NCBI RefSeq assembly: GCF_014647375.1
Contig: NZ_BMPB01000003.1
Coordinates: 310,001-374,000 of the forward strand
Source of the DNA: Parabacteroides faecis
Lineage (GTDB): Bacteria > Bacteroidota > Bacteroidia > Bacteroidales > Tannerellaceae
DNA: 64,000 bases
Reading direction: 5' to 3'
Shown here: positions 35,095-45,060 of the stretch, in pieces
Position numbering within the stretch: the stretch's first letter is position 1
How the letters are laid out: each line of letters opens with the position of its first letter
The notes under the pieces: generated by a model
The model's input: only the letters and a program-made list of their open reading frames with translations
Databases searched by the model: none
Told to the model about the DNA's origin: nothing
Position numbers and translations under genes: made by a program

Positions 35095-38000
35095 TTAAAA
35101 TTCAAGATTTACACCAAATGAAATGATACGGTTTTGCGGATAATATACCAAACGTGTACCTTTTGTGGAATTATAGTTACGTTCGGGGTCGCCTCCCTGC
35201 GGGAATTTAGTGATTGTCAGCAAGTTATCACCGGAGAAATAGAAACGCAGACGTTCGATCTTCGCTTTACTCGTCAATGCTTTCGGCAATGTGTAGCCAA
35301 ATGTCAAATTCTTCAAACGGAAATAAGAAGCATTATACAACCAATAAGTACTTTCACGCTGGTTCTTGGCACCTCCTAAATCTGCAAAATACAGGCGAGG
35401 ATATTTGGCATCTCTATGATCTTCCGTCCACATATTGTCTATATAATCCTGAGAGATAGGAGAACCCTGGTAGAAAGGACGTAATCCCCAACCACTGGCA
35501 TAGTGCTTGGCACCCTGTACACCCTGTCCCATCAAAGAAAGGTCGAATCCTTTCCAGCTGGCACCCAGATTAACAGAATATTCAAAATCCGGTAAACGGC
35601 CACCTAATACTTTACGGTCATTTTCATCAACGACACCATCCGGTACTCCATTCGGGCCACTGATATCCGCATATTTGATATCACCCGGCAATGTTTTGTC
35701 ATTAAACTGTTTAGGTGAATTTGCTACATCTGCTTCATCTCTGAAAATACCAATTGCTTCATAGCCATAATATGACTCATAAGGCAGACCTTCCTTATAG
35801 ATCAGACCTTTAGAAGAATCTATATAATCAGCACCGTATTTCGTCAGTTCGTTTCTCGTACGATCGAAGAATACTCCGGCGTTGTAACTCATACCTTTAA
35901 ATATACCATTCTGAATATATCCGTTATAAGCCAAGGATACTTCGATACCTTTATTTATCATTTCACCGGCATTCACATACGGAGCCTTCAAACCTAACAG
36001 TGAATTACTCTGTGCCTGACGAAGAATATCGTATGTTCTTTTCTTATACCAGTCGAAAGTTACATTAAAACCATTGAAAGCAGTAATATCAACACCAAAG
36101 TCGCCGATAGAAGTAGATTCCCATTTCAGGTTACGATTAGTAAGCGCAGTCTGAGCTACACCGGCATCCAGATTCGAATTATCAAAACTATAATCCTTAC
36201 CGGTCGTAACCGATGCATAATAAGAATAGAGATCGATGTTCTGGTTACCCAAGATACCCCATGAACCACGCAGTTTCAGACTGTTCAACCATTCCCAGTT
36301 CAGATCCTTCATCCATTCTTCTTCAGTCACACGCCATCCCAGAGAGAATGAAGGGAATATACCCCAGCGAGATTCGGAAGAGATACGTGAAGAACCATCA
36401 TAGCGGGCATTTACTTCCAACAGATAACGTTGTTTGAATGCATAGTTGGCACGGAAAAAAGCAGACATAATTCCCCATTCTTCAGATTTACCGGTATTCG
36501 TCTGTACAGAAGAAATACCTGTCTCCAGTTCATGCAACGGGAAGTCATAATTCTGACGATAGCCTTCCAGTTTATCCAGTTTATAATATTCCAGGTTGTA
36601 ACCAGCCATTACAGAGAAATCATGTTCCTTATTCGGAGTCGCCCAGTCATATTTCAAATAAGTATACAAGTTATAATAAGAACTATTATTCATCGTACTT
36701 GTCAAACCGGTACCTCCCGTATTCAAGGTTCCGTTCTGCTTTCCATCGTGATAATAATAGATAGGTGTCGGCAGAGCTCCCCAAACTTTATCATGTTGCT
36801 GTTTGTAACGCATAGCACCTTTAGTATACCAAGTCACCCCCTTGATCGGATTTACTTCTAACCAGGCCTGTGCATTGACATCCGTATTGACAGTTGTTTT
36901 GAAATTTTCCGTTTCTACAATTGCAACCATATTCTTATTGTTAGATTCAAACGAAAAAGCTTTAGAAGCATAGCGTCTGATACCTGTTCCGTCATCCGGC
37001 AACCAGGGCATATAGGTCGGAGCCTGTGAGATTGTCGACAGATAAGCATCCGTATCTCCCTGGCGAGTTTCCTGGCGATTGCTACGGCTACCGGTAAAGT
37101 ACATTCCGAATTTAACCCAGTTATTCACTTGCGAAGTGAGATCGAGCGTTGCATTGTAACGCTTAAATTCCGAGCCCTTCAATGTTCCCGGCTGATTGAC
37201 CATACTTAAAGAAGCATTATAAGAAGTTTTACCGGTCGTACCTGCAATACTCAGGTTATGCTGTTGTACAAAGGCAGGATTAAACATATAATCCAACCAG
37301 TTAAAACTCGGATACTTAGTCGGGTCGGATGGATTCGTGTAATTCGCAATCATTTCATCCGAGTAACGGTCGGTAGCCGGGGCACCTGAATTGTCTTTCG
37401 CCATATTGAAGTACTTCATATACGTCGGAGAATCCCATACCAGATCCAACAGAGTTGTCGGATTGTAAACGGCGAAGTTACCGTTATAACGGATTGAAAC
37501 ACGCTCTTTCACATCTGTACCATTCTTGGTCGTGATCAAAATTACACCGTTTGCAGCACGCGAACCATAGATAGAAGCCGAAGCGGCATCTTTCAACACC
37601 GAAACACTTTCAATAATGTTCGGGTCGAGGGAGGCCAGGTCTCCCTCGACTCCGTTAATCAGGATTAACGGGTCAGAACCGGTACCGGAATAAGTACCCT
37701 GTCCACGTACACGTATCTGAACAGACTCGCTACCCGGCTGACCTTTGTCGGAAGTGATACGCAAACCCGGCATCTGCCCCTGTAACATTGTTGAGGTGTT
37801 AGCTACCGGACGTTTTGCAATTTCTTCGCCGGTTACAGCAGATACGGCACCGGTCAGATTCACTTTTTTCTGTGTACCGTAACCAACAACAACAACTTCA
37901 TCCAAACTTTGAGAATCTTCCTGAAGAGTAATTTTCAGACGGGTATTACCTGTCACTTTTATTTCCTGATCCTTATAACCAAGATATTTGATCAATAATA

Positions 38001-38232
38001 CATCCCCGTTGTTAGCCGGAACGGTAAAGTTTCCGTCTACATCTGTAATAATCCCTGTGGTTGTTCCTTTCACTAGTACAGATACTCCGATCATCGGATC
38101 TCCGAACTCATCCAAAACAATTCCGGAGACAGTTTGTGTTTGCGCAAACAAACTCAAACCCGAGTTAAACGCCACCATTAATAATAATAATCGCCAAAAC
38201 GATAAAGTGGCCTTCTTAATTTCCTTTTTCAT
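35095..38232 (-). CDS. SusC/RagA family TonB-linked outer membrane transporter
   Basis: A 1045-residue protein with a signal peptide (about 1-30) and carboxypeptidase-regulatory-like domain (about 34-115; VSGIVLDEFGDPMIGVSV). The SusC signature near the plug (LDEVVVVGYGTQKKVNLTGAVS) is followed by the plug (about 125-245, with RGQGTYSGTGSDPLILINGVEG and SVLKDAASASIYGSRAANGVILITTK) and a long barrel ending VNLEF. It imports oligosaccharides in a TonB-dependent way with SusD. It is the first gene of the susCD unit; the 160 bp upstream separates it from the hybrid regulator that probably activates it. Confidence 0.96.
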   Translation of the reverse strand: MKKEIKKATLSFWRLLLLMVAFNSGLSLFAQTQTVSGIVLDEFGDPMIGVSVLVKGTTTGIITDVDGNFTVPANNGDVLLIKYLGYKDQEIKVTGNTRLKITLQEDSQSLDEVVVVGYGTQKKVNLTGAVSAVTGEEIAKRPVANTSTMLQGQMPGLRITSDKGQPGSESVQIRVRGQGTYSGTGSDPLILINGVEGDLASLDPNIIESVSVLKDAASASIYGSRAANGVILITTKNGTDVKERVSIRYNGNFAVYNPTTLLDLVWDSPTYMKYFNMAKDNSGAPATDRYSDEMIANYTNPSDPTKYPSFNWLDYMFNPAFVQQHNLSIAGTTGKTSYNASLSMVNQPGTLKGSEFKRYNATLDLTSQVNNWVKFGMYFTGSRSNRQETRQGDTDAYLSTISQAPTYMPWLPDDGTGIRRYASKAFSFESNNKNMVAIVETENFKTTVNTDVNAQAWLEVNPIKGVTWYTKGAMRYKQQHDKVWGALPTPIYYYHDGKQNGTLNTGGTGLTSTMNNSSYYNLYTYLKYDWATPNKEHDFSVMAGYNLEYYKLDKLEGYRQNYDFPLHELETGISSVQTNTGKSEEWGIMSAFFRANYAFKQRYLLEVNARYDGSSRISSESRWGIFPSFSLGWRVTEEEWMKDLNWEWLNSLKLRGSWGILGNQNIDLYSYYASVTTGKDYSFDNSNLDAGVAQTALTNRNLKWESTSIGDFGVDITAFNGFNVTFDWYKKRTYDILRQAQSNSLLGLKAPYVNAGEMINKGIEVSLAYNGYIQNGIFKGMSYNAGVFFDRTRNELTKYGADYIDSSKGLIYKEGLPYESYYGYEAIGIFRDEADVANSPKQFNDKTLPGDIKYADISGPNGVPDGVVDENDRKVLGGRLPDFEYSVNLGASWKGFDLSLMGQGVQGAKHYASGWGLRPFYQGSPISQDYIDNMWTEDHRDAKYPRLYFADLGGAKNQRESTYWLYNASYFRLKNLTFGYTLPKALTSKAKIERLRFYFSGDNLLTITKFPQGGDPERNYNSTKGTRLVYYPQNRIISFGVNLEF

Positions 38233-38362
38233 TTAATCATGGATTTAATTAGACTTAAAATTTCAACAAATTCAATAACACAAAGAAACATATTCTCTTT
38301 TTCACAAAAGAAAAATATACTTCCAATTTAGTATTAAATTATTCTATATGAATAGTTTGAGA

Positions 38363-38370
38363 CAAAAGTA
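38363..38370 (-). promoter_or_regulatory. Probable -7 box of the susCD operon
   Basis: TACTTTTG on the minus strand is a perfect -7 element. No TTTG is found at the right distance upstream, as in many activator-dependent susC promoters. A leader of about 120 nt would follow. Activation by the adjacent hybrid regulator is an inference. Confidence 0.4.
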
Positions 38371-38392
38371 ACAGGAATGTGATACAAATTTA

Positions 38393-41300
38393 TCAGCTCT
38401 CCTGTCCCGGCCTGTCTTTCGATTGTACAAACTCTGTCGGAGTACAACCGTAAAAAGCCTTAAAAGAATTTGAAAAATAAGAGTGGCTATTAAATCCAAG
38501 ATGTAAGGCTATTTCGGAAACGTTCATTTCCGATTCTTTTAATAGTTTCGCAGCCATCTCCAACCGTTTATTACGGATCAGTTCCATGGGAGAAAGCTCG
38601 GTAATGGATTTTAGTTTGCGGTACAGGTTCGCGCGACTGATACCGATCTCCGTGCATAACAGTTCCACATCCAGTTTATCATTGGAGATATTCTGCTCGA
38701 TCACATCAAATAATTTCTGAGAGAAACGTTCGTCCGCCGATTTAACCTCTATTCCCATCACTTCCGGAGAGAAACGCTTTCCATACAGCTTTTTCAACTG
38801 TTCCCGCGAAGCCAGTAAACTACGGATACGCGTTTGCAGCACATCCATATTGAACGGCTTTACAATATAATCGTCCGCACCAGCCTGGAATCCTTCCTTG
38901 ATATGGACAACCATGGAACGCGCCGTCATCAGGATCACAGGGATATGCCCTACCCTTATATCGTTTTTGATCAGCGTGCAAAGTTCCAGTCCGTCCCGTT
39001 TCGGCATCATAATATCACTAAGGACCAGATCGGGAAAGTCCTGAACTACTTTTTCATATGCTCTTACACCGTCAGCCGCTTCTATAACGGTATACTCAGC
39101 TTCCAGACTCTTTTTCAGATAACTTCGTACATCTTTATCGTCTTCGACCAGCAAGATTTTATATTTCGGTCCTTCCACTTTTTCCGGAGCAGGAAGAGAT
39201 GCGGAAATATCATCCGTATTCGTCACTTCCGAAATCTTATCAAACTCTATATTTTCAATCTGGTCTTCGGAAAAAGCGGAACGGGAGATCGGGAGAATCA
39301 CAACAAAGCAGGCTCCTGACCGTTCCGTATTATCTACATAGATAACCCCACGATGAAGCTGTACGATCGTATATACAAGGCTCAGGCCAATACCTGTCCC
39401 GGACAGATTGATTCCCGACGTTTCCGGAATCTGATAGAAAGGAGTAAATATCTTGTCGACTTCCCCTTCTTCTATCCCCTTACCGGAATCTTTCACCCGC
39501 AATACCAGATAGTTCGCATTTTCATCCTTATACAACCCATCTGTTTGCTTTGTACCCAGTCCGTTCCATGATTTTTCCGATACTTCCATCGTAACGGATT
39601 CACCGGACGGCGTGTATTTGAATGCATTCGATAAAAGATTGAAAACAACCTTTTCCAATAAAGACTTATCGAACCAGGCATTGATCGTCTTAGGCGTACA
39701 ATTCAACGAAAACTTCACTTCGTTCGTAAGAGCGATCTGGTTAAAGGCATAATATATTTCCTTTATATATTCGCAGACATCTCCTTCACTGACCTTCAGG
39801 TCCAGACTACCAGCCTGATTTTTATGCAGATCCATCAACTGGTTCACCAGAAGCAGAAGTTTCTGGGCATTCTTATATATAATGGAAAGTTTGTCATGCA
39901 ATTCTGCCGGAATATCCACCCGTTTGACCAATTCCTCAAACGGGGTAATGATCAGCATCAAAGGGGTACGCAATTCGTGGGAGAAATTCGTAAACAGGCG
40001 GATCTTTGCTTCATGGAACTCCTCCTGCTTCTGTTTTTCCAACTGTTTCAGTTTTAAACCGGCTTCCAGGTTCCGCTTAATATTTACATAATGAAGAATC
40101 GCATAACTGATAACAGCCAATGCAATAACATAAAACAAATAAGCATACCAGGTCCTCCATAAAGGGGGTTGCACGATAATGGTCAGCGAACGCCCCTGCT
40201 CATTCCAGACACCGTCGTTATTAGATCCTTTTACATGGAAAACATATTTTCCCGGACTTAGATTTGTATAGAAAGCGGAGTTACGTCCTCCCACATAATT
40301 CCAGTCGGTATCATATCCTTCCAATTTATAGGCATATTGATTTTGTGTAGAATAGATATAATTCAATGCCTGGTAGGTTATTGAGAAATTATTTTCATTA
40401 TAGAGTAAGCGGATCGTATCCATACTATCCAGCACTTTATCCAGTACCCCCGATTCATCCCCCACTTCGATCGGTTGATTATTGACAGACAGTTGTTCCA
40501 GTACCACCGACGGAATATTCTCATTCTTATCCATCGCAGCCACCTGGAAAGTGACAAAACCATTGCTCCCGGCAAAACAAAGATTCCCATCCGGCAAAGC
40601 AATCCCGCTATGCAAAGTAAACTCCCGGATATCTATCCCGTTATGACGGTGGTAATTCCTGACCTCACCTCCTACGGGATCAAACATGATCAATCCGTTC
40701 ACGGTACTCATCCACAACTTCCGGTCGCTACTCTCTACCAACGAGCAGATATTATTATCCAACAATCCGTCTCTGGCCGTCATAACCCGTTTAACATGTT
40801 CTGTTTTATCAAACTGGAAGATACCGCCCCCATACGTCGATACCCATATTTCGCCTGACTTTGTACGGACAATGGCAGAAATATAATTATTAGGAATACG
40901 ATAGCTTTCCACTGTCGCTTCATTCGAATATTTCGTCAACTGTTTCTTATTGGTATCGAAACGAAGTAATCCGTCAGCCGTACTGCCTAACAGCAACACA
41001 CCGTCTTCTTCTTCCAGGATACAACGGACATTCGATAGATAAAAAGGTTCATCTACATTATTGGTAAAAGTCGTGACCAATCGATCGTTTACAAAACAGG
41101 TCAGGCCAAATTCCGTAGACGCACCTCCCACCCATAAATTTCCTTTACGGTCACGTATAATGGAATAGATAGAATATTCAACCGGATATTTATGATAAAG
41201 AGAAAACGTCTTGGTCCTGATATTAAATTTATAGATTTCCCCTTTCGTCGTCCCGCACCACACATATCCGTCCTCATAAAAGACAGACTTGATAATATTC

Positions 41301-42505
41301 GTATTAAAGGCAAAATGGGCAGACGGGTCGATCAGATAATAATGTGACGTATTCGTCTGATAATTATAGTTCAACAATCCGTATCCCTCGGTGGCTATCC
41401 ACAAATTGGAGGGAGATTCATATGTTATCGCTCCATAAATCCCCGTCCTGATATTCAGTTCATCTTCCGGCCGGTGAAGTACAAAACGATTGGTGAACTT
41501 ATTCAGGTAATTGATCCCCCCGGCAAATGTCCCGACCCACAACGTATGATCATGGTCCACACAAAAAGCATAGATAGAATAATGACTTAAAGAATGGTTT
41601 ATATCATCATATCCCGCCACTTTTACTATCTGCCCGGATTCAGGATCCAAAGCGAATATACCGTCAAAAGTCCCGACCAGCAGTTTCCCCTGCCATTCGA
41701 CCAGGCAACGGACAGTATTATTGCTCAGTTTGCTGTTCTCACTCGTAAAAGACAGAACCTCATTTTCACGTAAATTGATCTTGTTCACCCCATACTTGCT
41801 ACCGATCCATATCTGTTTCTGCGTATCCTCATATATGGAGGTTATATTATTGTTATTCAACGGCATATTTTTAGATTCGCGGGTAAAATGACTGATTATG
41901 TTCATTTGATTGTCACACAAATAAACTCCTTTGTCCCTTGTTCCGATCCAATATCGTCCTGCACTGTCTTCAAATAAAGCCGAAACAGAGATATCTTCGA
42001 GGCCATTATCCAAAAGAATCCGTTCGAAACGATCTTCCTCCCTGTTAAAACGGTATAATCCGCCCCATGTACCCACCCACAGGTAACCTGCAGCATCGGA
42101 ATATACTTTGGTAATACTACTCTGGGTTAAGCCATCTACTCCCGAATTATATCTTTTAATCCGGTCGGTATTCAAATCTATCCGGTTCAGCCCGTTGTTC
42201 GTTCCCACCCAAAGATACCCCTCCTGATCTTCTGTGACCGAAGCGATCGAGTTACCGGACAAACTATGTTCATTCCCGTCTTCCCGGCGATAAATCACAT
42301 ACTCCTTTCCGTTAAACCTGTTCAGGCCGTTCTTCGTGGCAAACCATAAATATCCTTTTGAATCCTGATAGATATCCATGACGGATAGCTGGGAGATACC
42401 TTCATTCAAATCCGAATTAAAGGAATACAAATAATTAGTCCTTTCTGCATGTAATATCGATGCAAAAAGGACCAGAAATAATATGAAAGACAATCTCCTT
42501 ATCAT
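38393..42505 (-). CDS. Hybrid two-component system sensor/regulator (HTCS) with AraC-type output
   Basis: A 1370-residue single-chain regulator. After the signal peptide it has two seven-bladed Reg_prop propellers (about 25-680; repeated DSKGYLWFAT, EGYLWVGTNNG and similar) and a Y_Y_Y domain (about 690-780; YQALNYIYSTQNQYAYKLEGYD). One transmembrane helix (about 788-810) leads to HisKA (FTNFSHELRTPLMLI), HATPase (FNLLSNAFKYTPSG, DSGKGI, GTGIGLSLVY), a receiver (ILLVEDDKDVRSYL, phospho-Asp in VLSDIMMPKRDG) and a C-terminal AraC HTH (MELIRNKRLEMAAKLL, SEIALHLGFNSHSYFSNSFK). HTCS proteins bind an oligosaccharide in the periplasm and activate their locus. It lies 160 bp upstream of susC. Confidence 0.97.
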   Translation of the reverse strand: MIRRLSFILFLVLFASILHAERTNYLYSFNSDLNEGISQLSVMDIYQDSKGYLWFATKNGLNRFNGKEYVIYRREDGNEHSLSGNSIASVTEDQEGYLWVGTNNGLNRIDLNTDRIKRYNSGVDGLTQSSITKVYSDAAGYLWVGTWGGLYRFNREEDRFERILLDNGLEDISVSALFEDSAGRYWIGTRDKGVYLCDNQMNIISHFTRESKNMPLNNNNITSIYEDTQKQIWIGSKYGVNKINLRENEVLSFTSENSKLSNNTVRCLVEWQGKLLVGTFDGIFALDPESGQIVKVAGYDDINHSLSHYSIYAFCVDHDHTLWVGTFAGGINYLNKFTNRFVLHRPEDELNIRTGIYGAITYESPSNLWIATEGYGLLNYNYQTNTSHYYLIDPSAHFAFNTNIIKSVFYEDGYVWCGTTKGEIYKFNIRTKTFSLYHKYPVEYSIYSIIRDRKGNLWVGGASTEFGLTCFVNDRLVTTFTNNVDEPFYLSNVRCILEEEDGVLLLGSTADGLLRFDTNKKQLTKYSNEATVESYRIPNNYISAIVRTKSGEIWVSTYGGGIFQFDKTEHVKRVMTARDGLLDNNICSLVESSDRKLWMSTVNGLIMFDPVGGEVRNYHRHNGIDIREFTLHSGIALPDGNLCFAGSNGFVTFQVAAMDKNENIPSVVLEQLSVNNQPIEVGDESGVLDKVLDSMDTIRLLYNENNFSITYQALNYIYSTQNQYAYKLEGYDTDWNYVGGRNSAFYTNLSPGKYVFHVKGSNNDGVWNEQGRSLTIIVQPPLWRTWYAYLFYVIALAVISYAILHYVNIKRNLEAGLKLKQLEKQKQEEFHEAKIRLFTNFSHELRTPLMLIITPFEELVKRVDIPAELHDKLSIIYKNAQKLLLLVNQLMDLHKNQAGSLDLKVSEGDVCEYIKEIYYAFNQIALTNEVKFSLNCTPKTINAWFDKSLLEKVVFNLLSNAFKYTPSGESVTMEVSEKSWNGLGTKQTDGLYKDENANYLVLRVKDSGKGIEEGEVDKIFTPFYQIPETSGINLSGTGIGLSLVYTIVQLHRGVIYVDNTERSGACFVVILPISRSAFSEDQIENIEFDKISEVTNTDDISASLPAPEKVEGPKYKILLVEDDKDVRSYLKKSLEAEYTVIEAADGVRAYEKVVQDFPDLVLSDIMMPKRDGLELCTLIKNDIRVGHIPVILMTARSMVVHIKEGFQAGADDYIVKPFNMDVLQTRIRSLLASREQLKKLYGKRFSPEVMGIEVKSADERFSQKLFDVIEQNISNDKLDVELLCTEIGISRANLYRKLKSITELSPMELIRNKRLEMAAKLLKESEMNVSEIALHLGFNSHSYFSNSFKAFYGCTPTEFVQSKDRPGQES

Positions 42506-42568
42506 GGTAGTTGAATCTGATTAGATAAAACAAAAATAGTAAAAGTTTTGGTTAATGGGAACAGGTCT

Positions 42569-45037
42569 TTACATCAATTCCATAAAAGCGGTCGGTATGC
42601 CTTCCGCTTTAACTGCAACCATGCTCTTCCCTTTATTCAGATTGACTTTGATACATGCCCGACCATTGTAAGCCTGTACCTTCCGGCTACCGGTAGATGT
42701 CCCCTGATTCTGTATCAACAAGCCATCGCCTGCGATTTCAAATTCAATGTATTTCTTTGAATCGAGGCAACGGACGCCCTCTTTATCCAGAAGCTGTACT
42801 TCCAGTAAAACGGTATCGCCTTCACGGGAAACGACAGATAAGGTCGCCACAGCTTCTTTACCCCATTTTGCCGTCTGGTACTCCTGGACGATCTCATCCG
42901 TGACCTTTGTTTTTCCTTTTACGGCAACTGCACGTATCTCGTTCTTACCTTCCTCATATACACAATTCCAACGCAAGCCGGCAGCCGGATAATCCTGGCT
43001 ATCACGTTTCTTTATTCCCTGGCTGACACCGTTGACGAACAATTCCACCGCTTCACAGTTAGAATAAACCAGAATTTCCTTACGATCCCCTTTGTTACCC
43101 CAACGTACAGGCCAGCTATGACCGTAAATATGTACCATCGGCTCGGTAGTCCAATACGACTGGAAAACATAATAACTCTCTTTCGGAGTAAAATCACGCT
43201 CGACAACACCTTTCTGGTTCACATACGGAACTGGATTTTCAGGACGTACAGGCGTAGAGAAATCCTTGAACGGCCAATAGGCAGCACCGGTCAGCCACGG
43301 CATTGTCTCCTGTTCCTTCAAATGCCAGTCGATCAGGCGGACGATATAGCTTTCAGACCAGTCTCCGTCTTTGGATGCACGGGCGGCACCTCCATACAGG
43401 GAAGCATCCCCGTCACGTTCATCCGCGCCTTTCCCCGACTCGATACCTTTCAGGTTGGCAAACACATTTTCCGAATGGCGGCGGGCATGGCTGTCACCTC
43501 CCCACTCGACATGCAGGAAATGTTTCACTTTCTTCATTTCTTCCTCAGAGACCGATTTATAATCAGTGAACACACCACGATACCAACCGGCCCAGATAGA
43601 AGGCGAATAAACATCGACAATATCACTACAGAACTCGCAACGGCGGATAGCCGTCATACGGGTATCGTCCAGACGATGTGCCAGATCGTGCTGTTCCTTC
43701 ATAAAGGCACGGATAGCACCTTTATCGAATGTACTGAAATCATTCGGCCAGTCGTTTTCATTTCCCAATCCCCAGATAATGACAGAAGGGTGATTATGAT
43801 GCTGGTCGATCATATTCGTCAACATGCGGCGTGCCTGTTCTTTATAGGTTTCTCCGCCAAGCCCTCCGCGACACCAGGGCTCTTCTTCCCAAACAAGAAT
43901 ACCCAGCTCATCGCAAAGCCGGAGGATAATATCCGACTGCTGATAATGTCCGAGGCGGATGAAGTTGACACCCATGTCTTTCATCATCTGCATTTCCGTA
44001 CGCATCATTTCTTCGGTCATAGCCTGTGCTACTCCGGCATGATCTTCATGGCGATGTGTTCCGCGAAGCAAAAGACGCCGGCCGTTCAGAAAGAACGGAC
44101 CTTTCTCCTTAAATTCGAACTGGCGGAAGCCGAAACGCTCTTCAGTTGCCAGGGTTTGTCCACCGGCATCGATCGTCAGTTCGCAGGTGTAAAGAACCGG
44201 TGAATCGACATCCCATAAAGCCGGGTTCTTGATCCTGGCTTCCGCAAGGAGCTGATTACCGAGGGGTAGGATGTTCTGTACCGTCTGAGAATATATTTGT
44301 TTATGCTCTGCATCATAGATAGCAACGGTGACATTCGCTTTACGGATATCTTCCGGGTTATAGAAAGAGGCCTTTACTTTGACGGTTCCCTCCTTCCTGT
44401 CGGCTGAAAGTACCGGTTCGAGACGGATCAGTTCAAAAGAGGCTTTCGGCAGATAAACCAGGTTCAGGTAACGGTAAAGACCGCCGTATAAGTTGAAGTC
44501 CGACAAATCGGACGGAATCATTTCCAGATCGCGTGAATTGTCACAACGGACTGATAAGGGAATTTTTCCTTTGAAACGTTTCATTAACTGACCGTCTGCC
44601 ATAAAGGAATTCACAGCTTCGGTAATGTCGACACTCCATTCGTCGTAACCGCCTACATGTTCACCGACCAACGTCGTGTAGATATACACTTTCGTTTTCT
44701 GCCCGGCACCTTCAAAATCGAGTACGATACGACCGTCGGCATACGGATTATCAATAGTCAGTAATGTTTTGTACCAGCCTGGTCCCTGATAATAATTGAC
44801 ATCGGGATCTACGGCATCCTCCGCATTGAAACAATGGGGTAAAGTGACTTTCTGCCAGACAGGGACAGTTTCAGGATTACCGGGAGAAGCAGGGCGTACT
44901 GCTTCCCAGATCCCTCCCAGGTCGCCTTTCAGGTATTCCCAGTTTTCCGTTAATCGTATTTTCTGTTTAGAGGGTACTTTTCCTGTCATCGAAAAACAGC
45001 AAAACAGGAAAAGACAAGTGTAAAGAATGTTTCTCAT
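42569..45037 (-). CDS. GH2 family glycoside hydrolase (beta-galactosidase/beta-glucuronidase-like)
   Basis: An 822-residue protein with a signal peptide (LFLFCCFSMTG) and the GH2 order: jelly-roll sugar-binding domain (about 50-190), immunoglobulin-like domain (about 200-305), TIM barrel (about 310-610) and extra C-terminal beta domains. The acid/base Glu lies in IIWGLGNEND and the probable nucleophile in HFLHVEWGGDS. Whether it removes galactose, glucuronic acid or another beta-linked sugar cannot be told from these motifs. It follows the GH88 gene by 23 bp and precedes the HTCS by 63 bp on the same strand, which suggests it trims side chains or ends of the imported uronic-acid glycan in the periplasm. 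Confidence 0.92.
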   Translation of the reverse strand: MRNILYTCLFLFCCFSMTGKVPSKQKIRLTENWEYLKGDLGGIWEAVRPASPGNPETVPVWQKVTLPHCFNAEDAVDPDVNYYQGPGWYKTLLTIDNPYADGRIVLDFEGAGQKTKVYIYTTLVGEHVGGYDEWSVDITEAVNSFMADGQLMKRFKGKIPLSVRCDNSRDLEMIPSDLSDFNLYGGLYRYLNLVYLPKASFELIRLEPVLSADRKEGTVKVKASFYNPEDIRKANVTVAIYDAEHKQIYSQTVQNILPLGNQLLAEARIKNPALWDVDSPVLYTCELTIDAGGQTLATEERFGFRQFEFKEKGPFFLNGRRLLLRGTHRHEDHAGVAQAMTEEMMRTEMQMMKDMGVNFIRLGHYQQSDIILRLCDELGILVWEEEPWCRGGLGGETYKEQARRMLTNMIDQHHNHPSVIIWGLGNENDWPNDFSTFDKGAIRAFMKEQHDLAHRLDDTRMTAIRRCEFCSDIVDVYSPSIWAGWYRGVFTDYKSVSEEEMKKVKHFLHVEWGGDSHARRHSENVFANLKGIESGKGADERDGDASLYGGAARASKDGDWSESYIVRLIDWHLKEQETMPWLTGAAYWPFKDFSTPVRPENPVPYVNQKGVVERDFTPKESYYVFQSYWTTEPMVHIYGHSWPVRWGNKGDRKEILVYSNCEAVELFVNGVSQGIKKRDSQDYPAAGLRWNCVYEEGKNEIRAVAVKGKTKVTDEIVQEYQTAKWGKEAVATLSVVSREGDTVLLEVQLLDKEGVRCLDSKKYIEFEIAGDGLLIQNQGTSTGSRKVQAYNGRACIKVNLNKGKSMVAVKAEGIPTAFMELM

Positions 45038-45060
45038 TATGTTTATTTGTTTTTATAGTT

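Noticed and set aside
43118-44203. Long plus-strand open frame inside the GH2 gene
   Set aside because: Opposite-strand shadow; the GH2 product shows full catalytic motifs.
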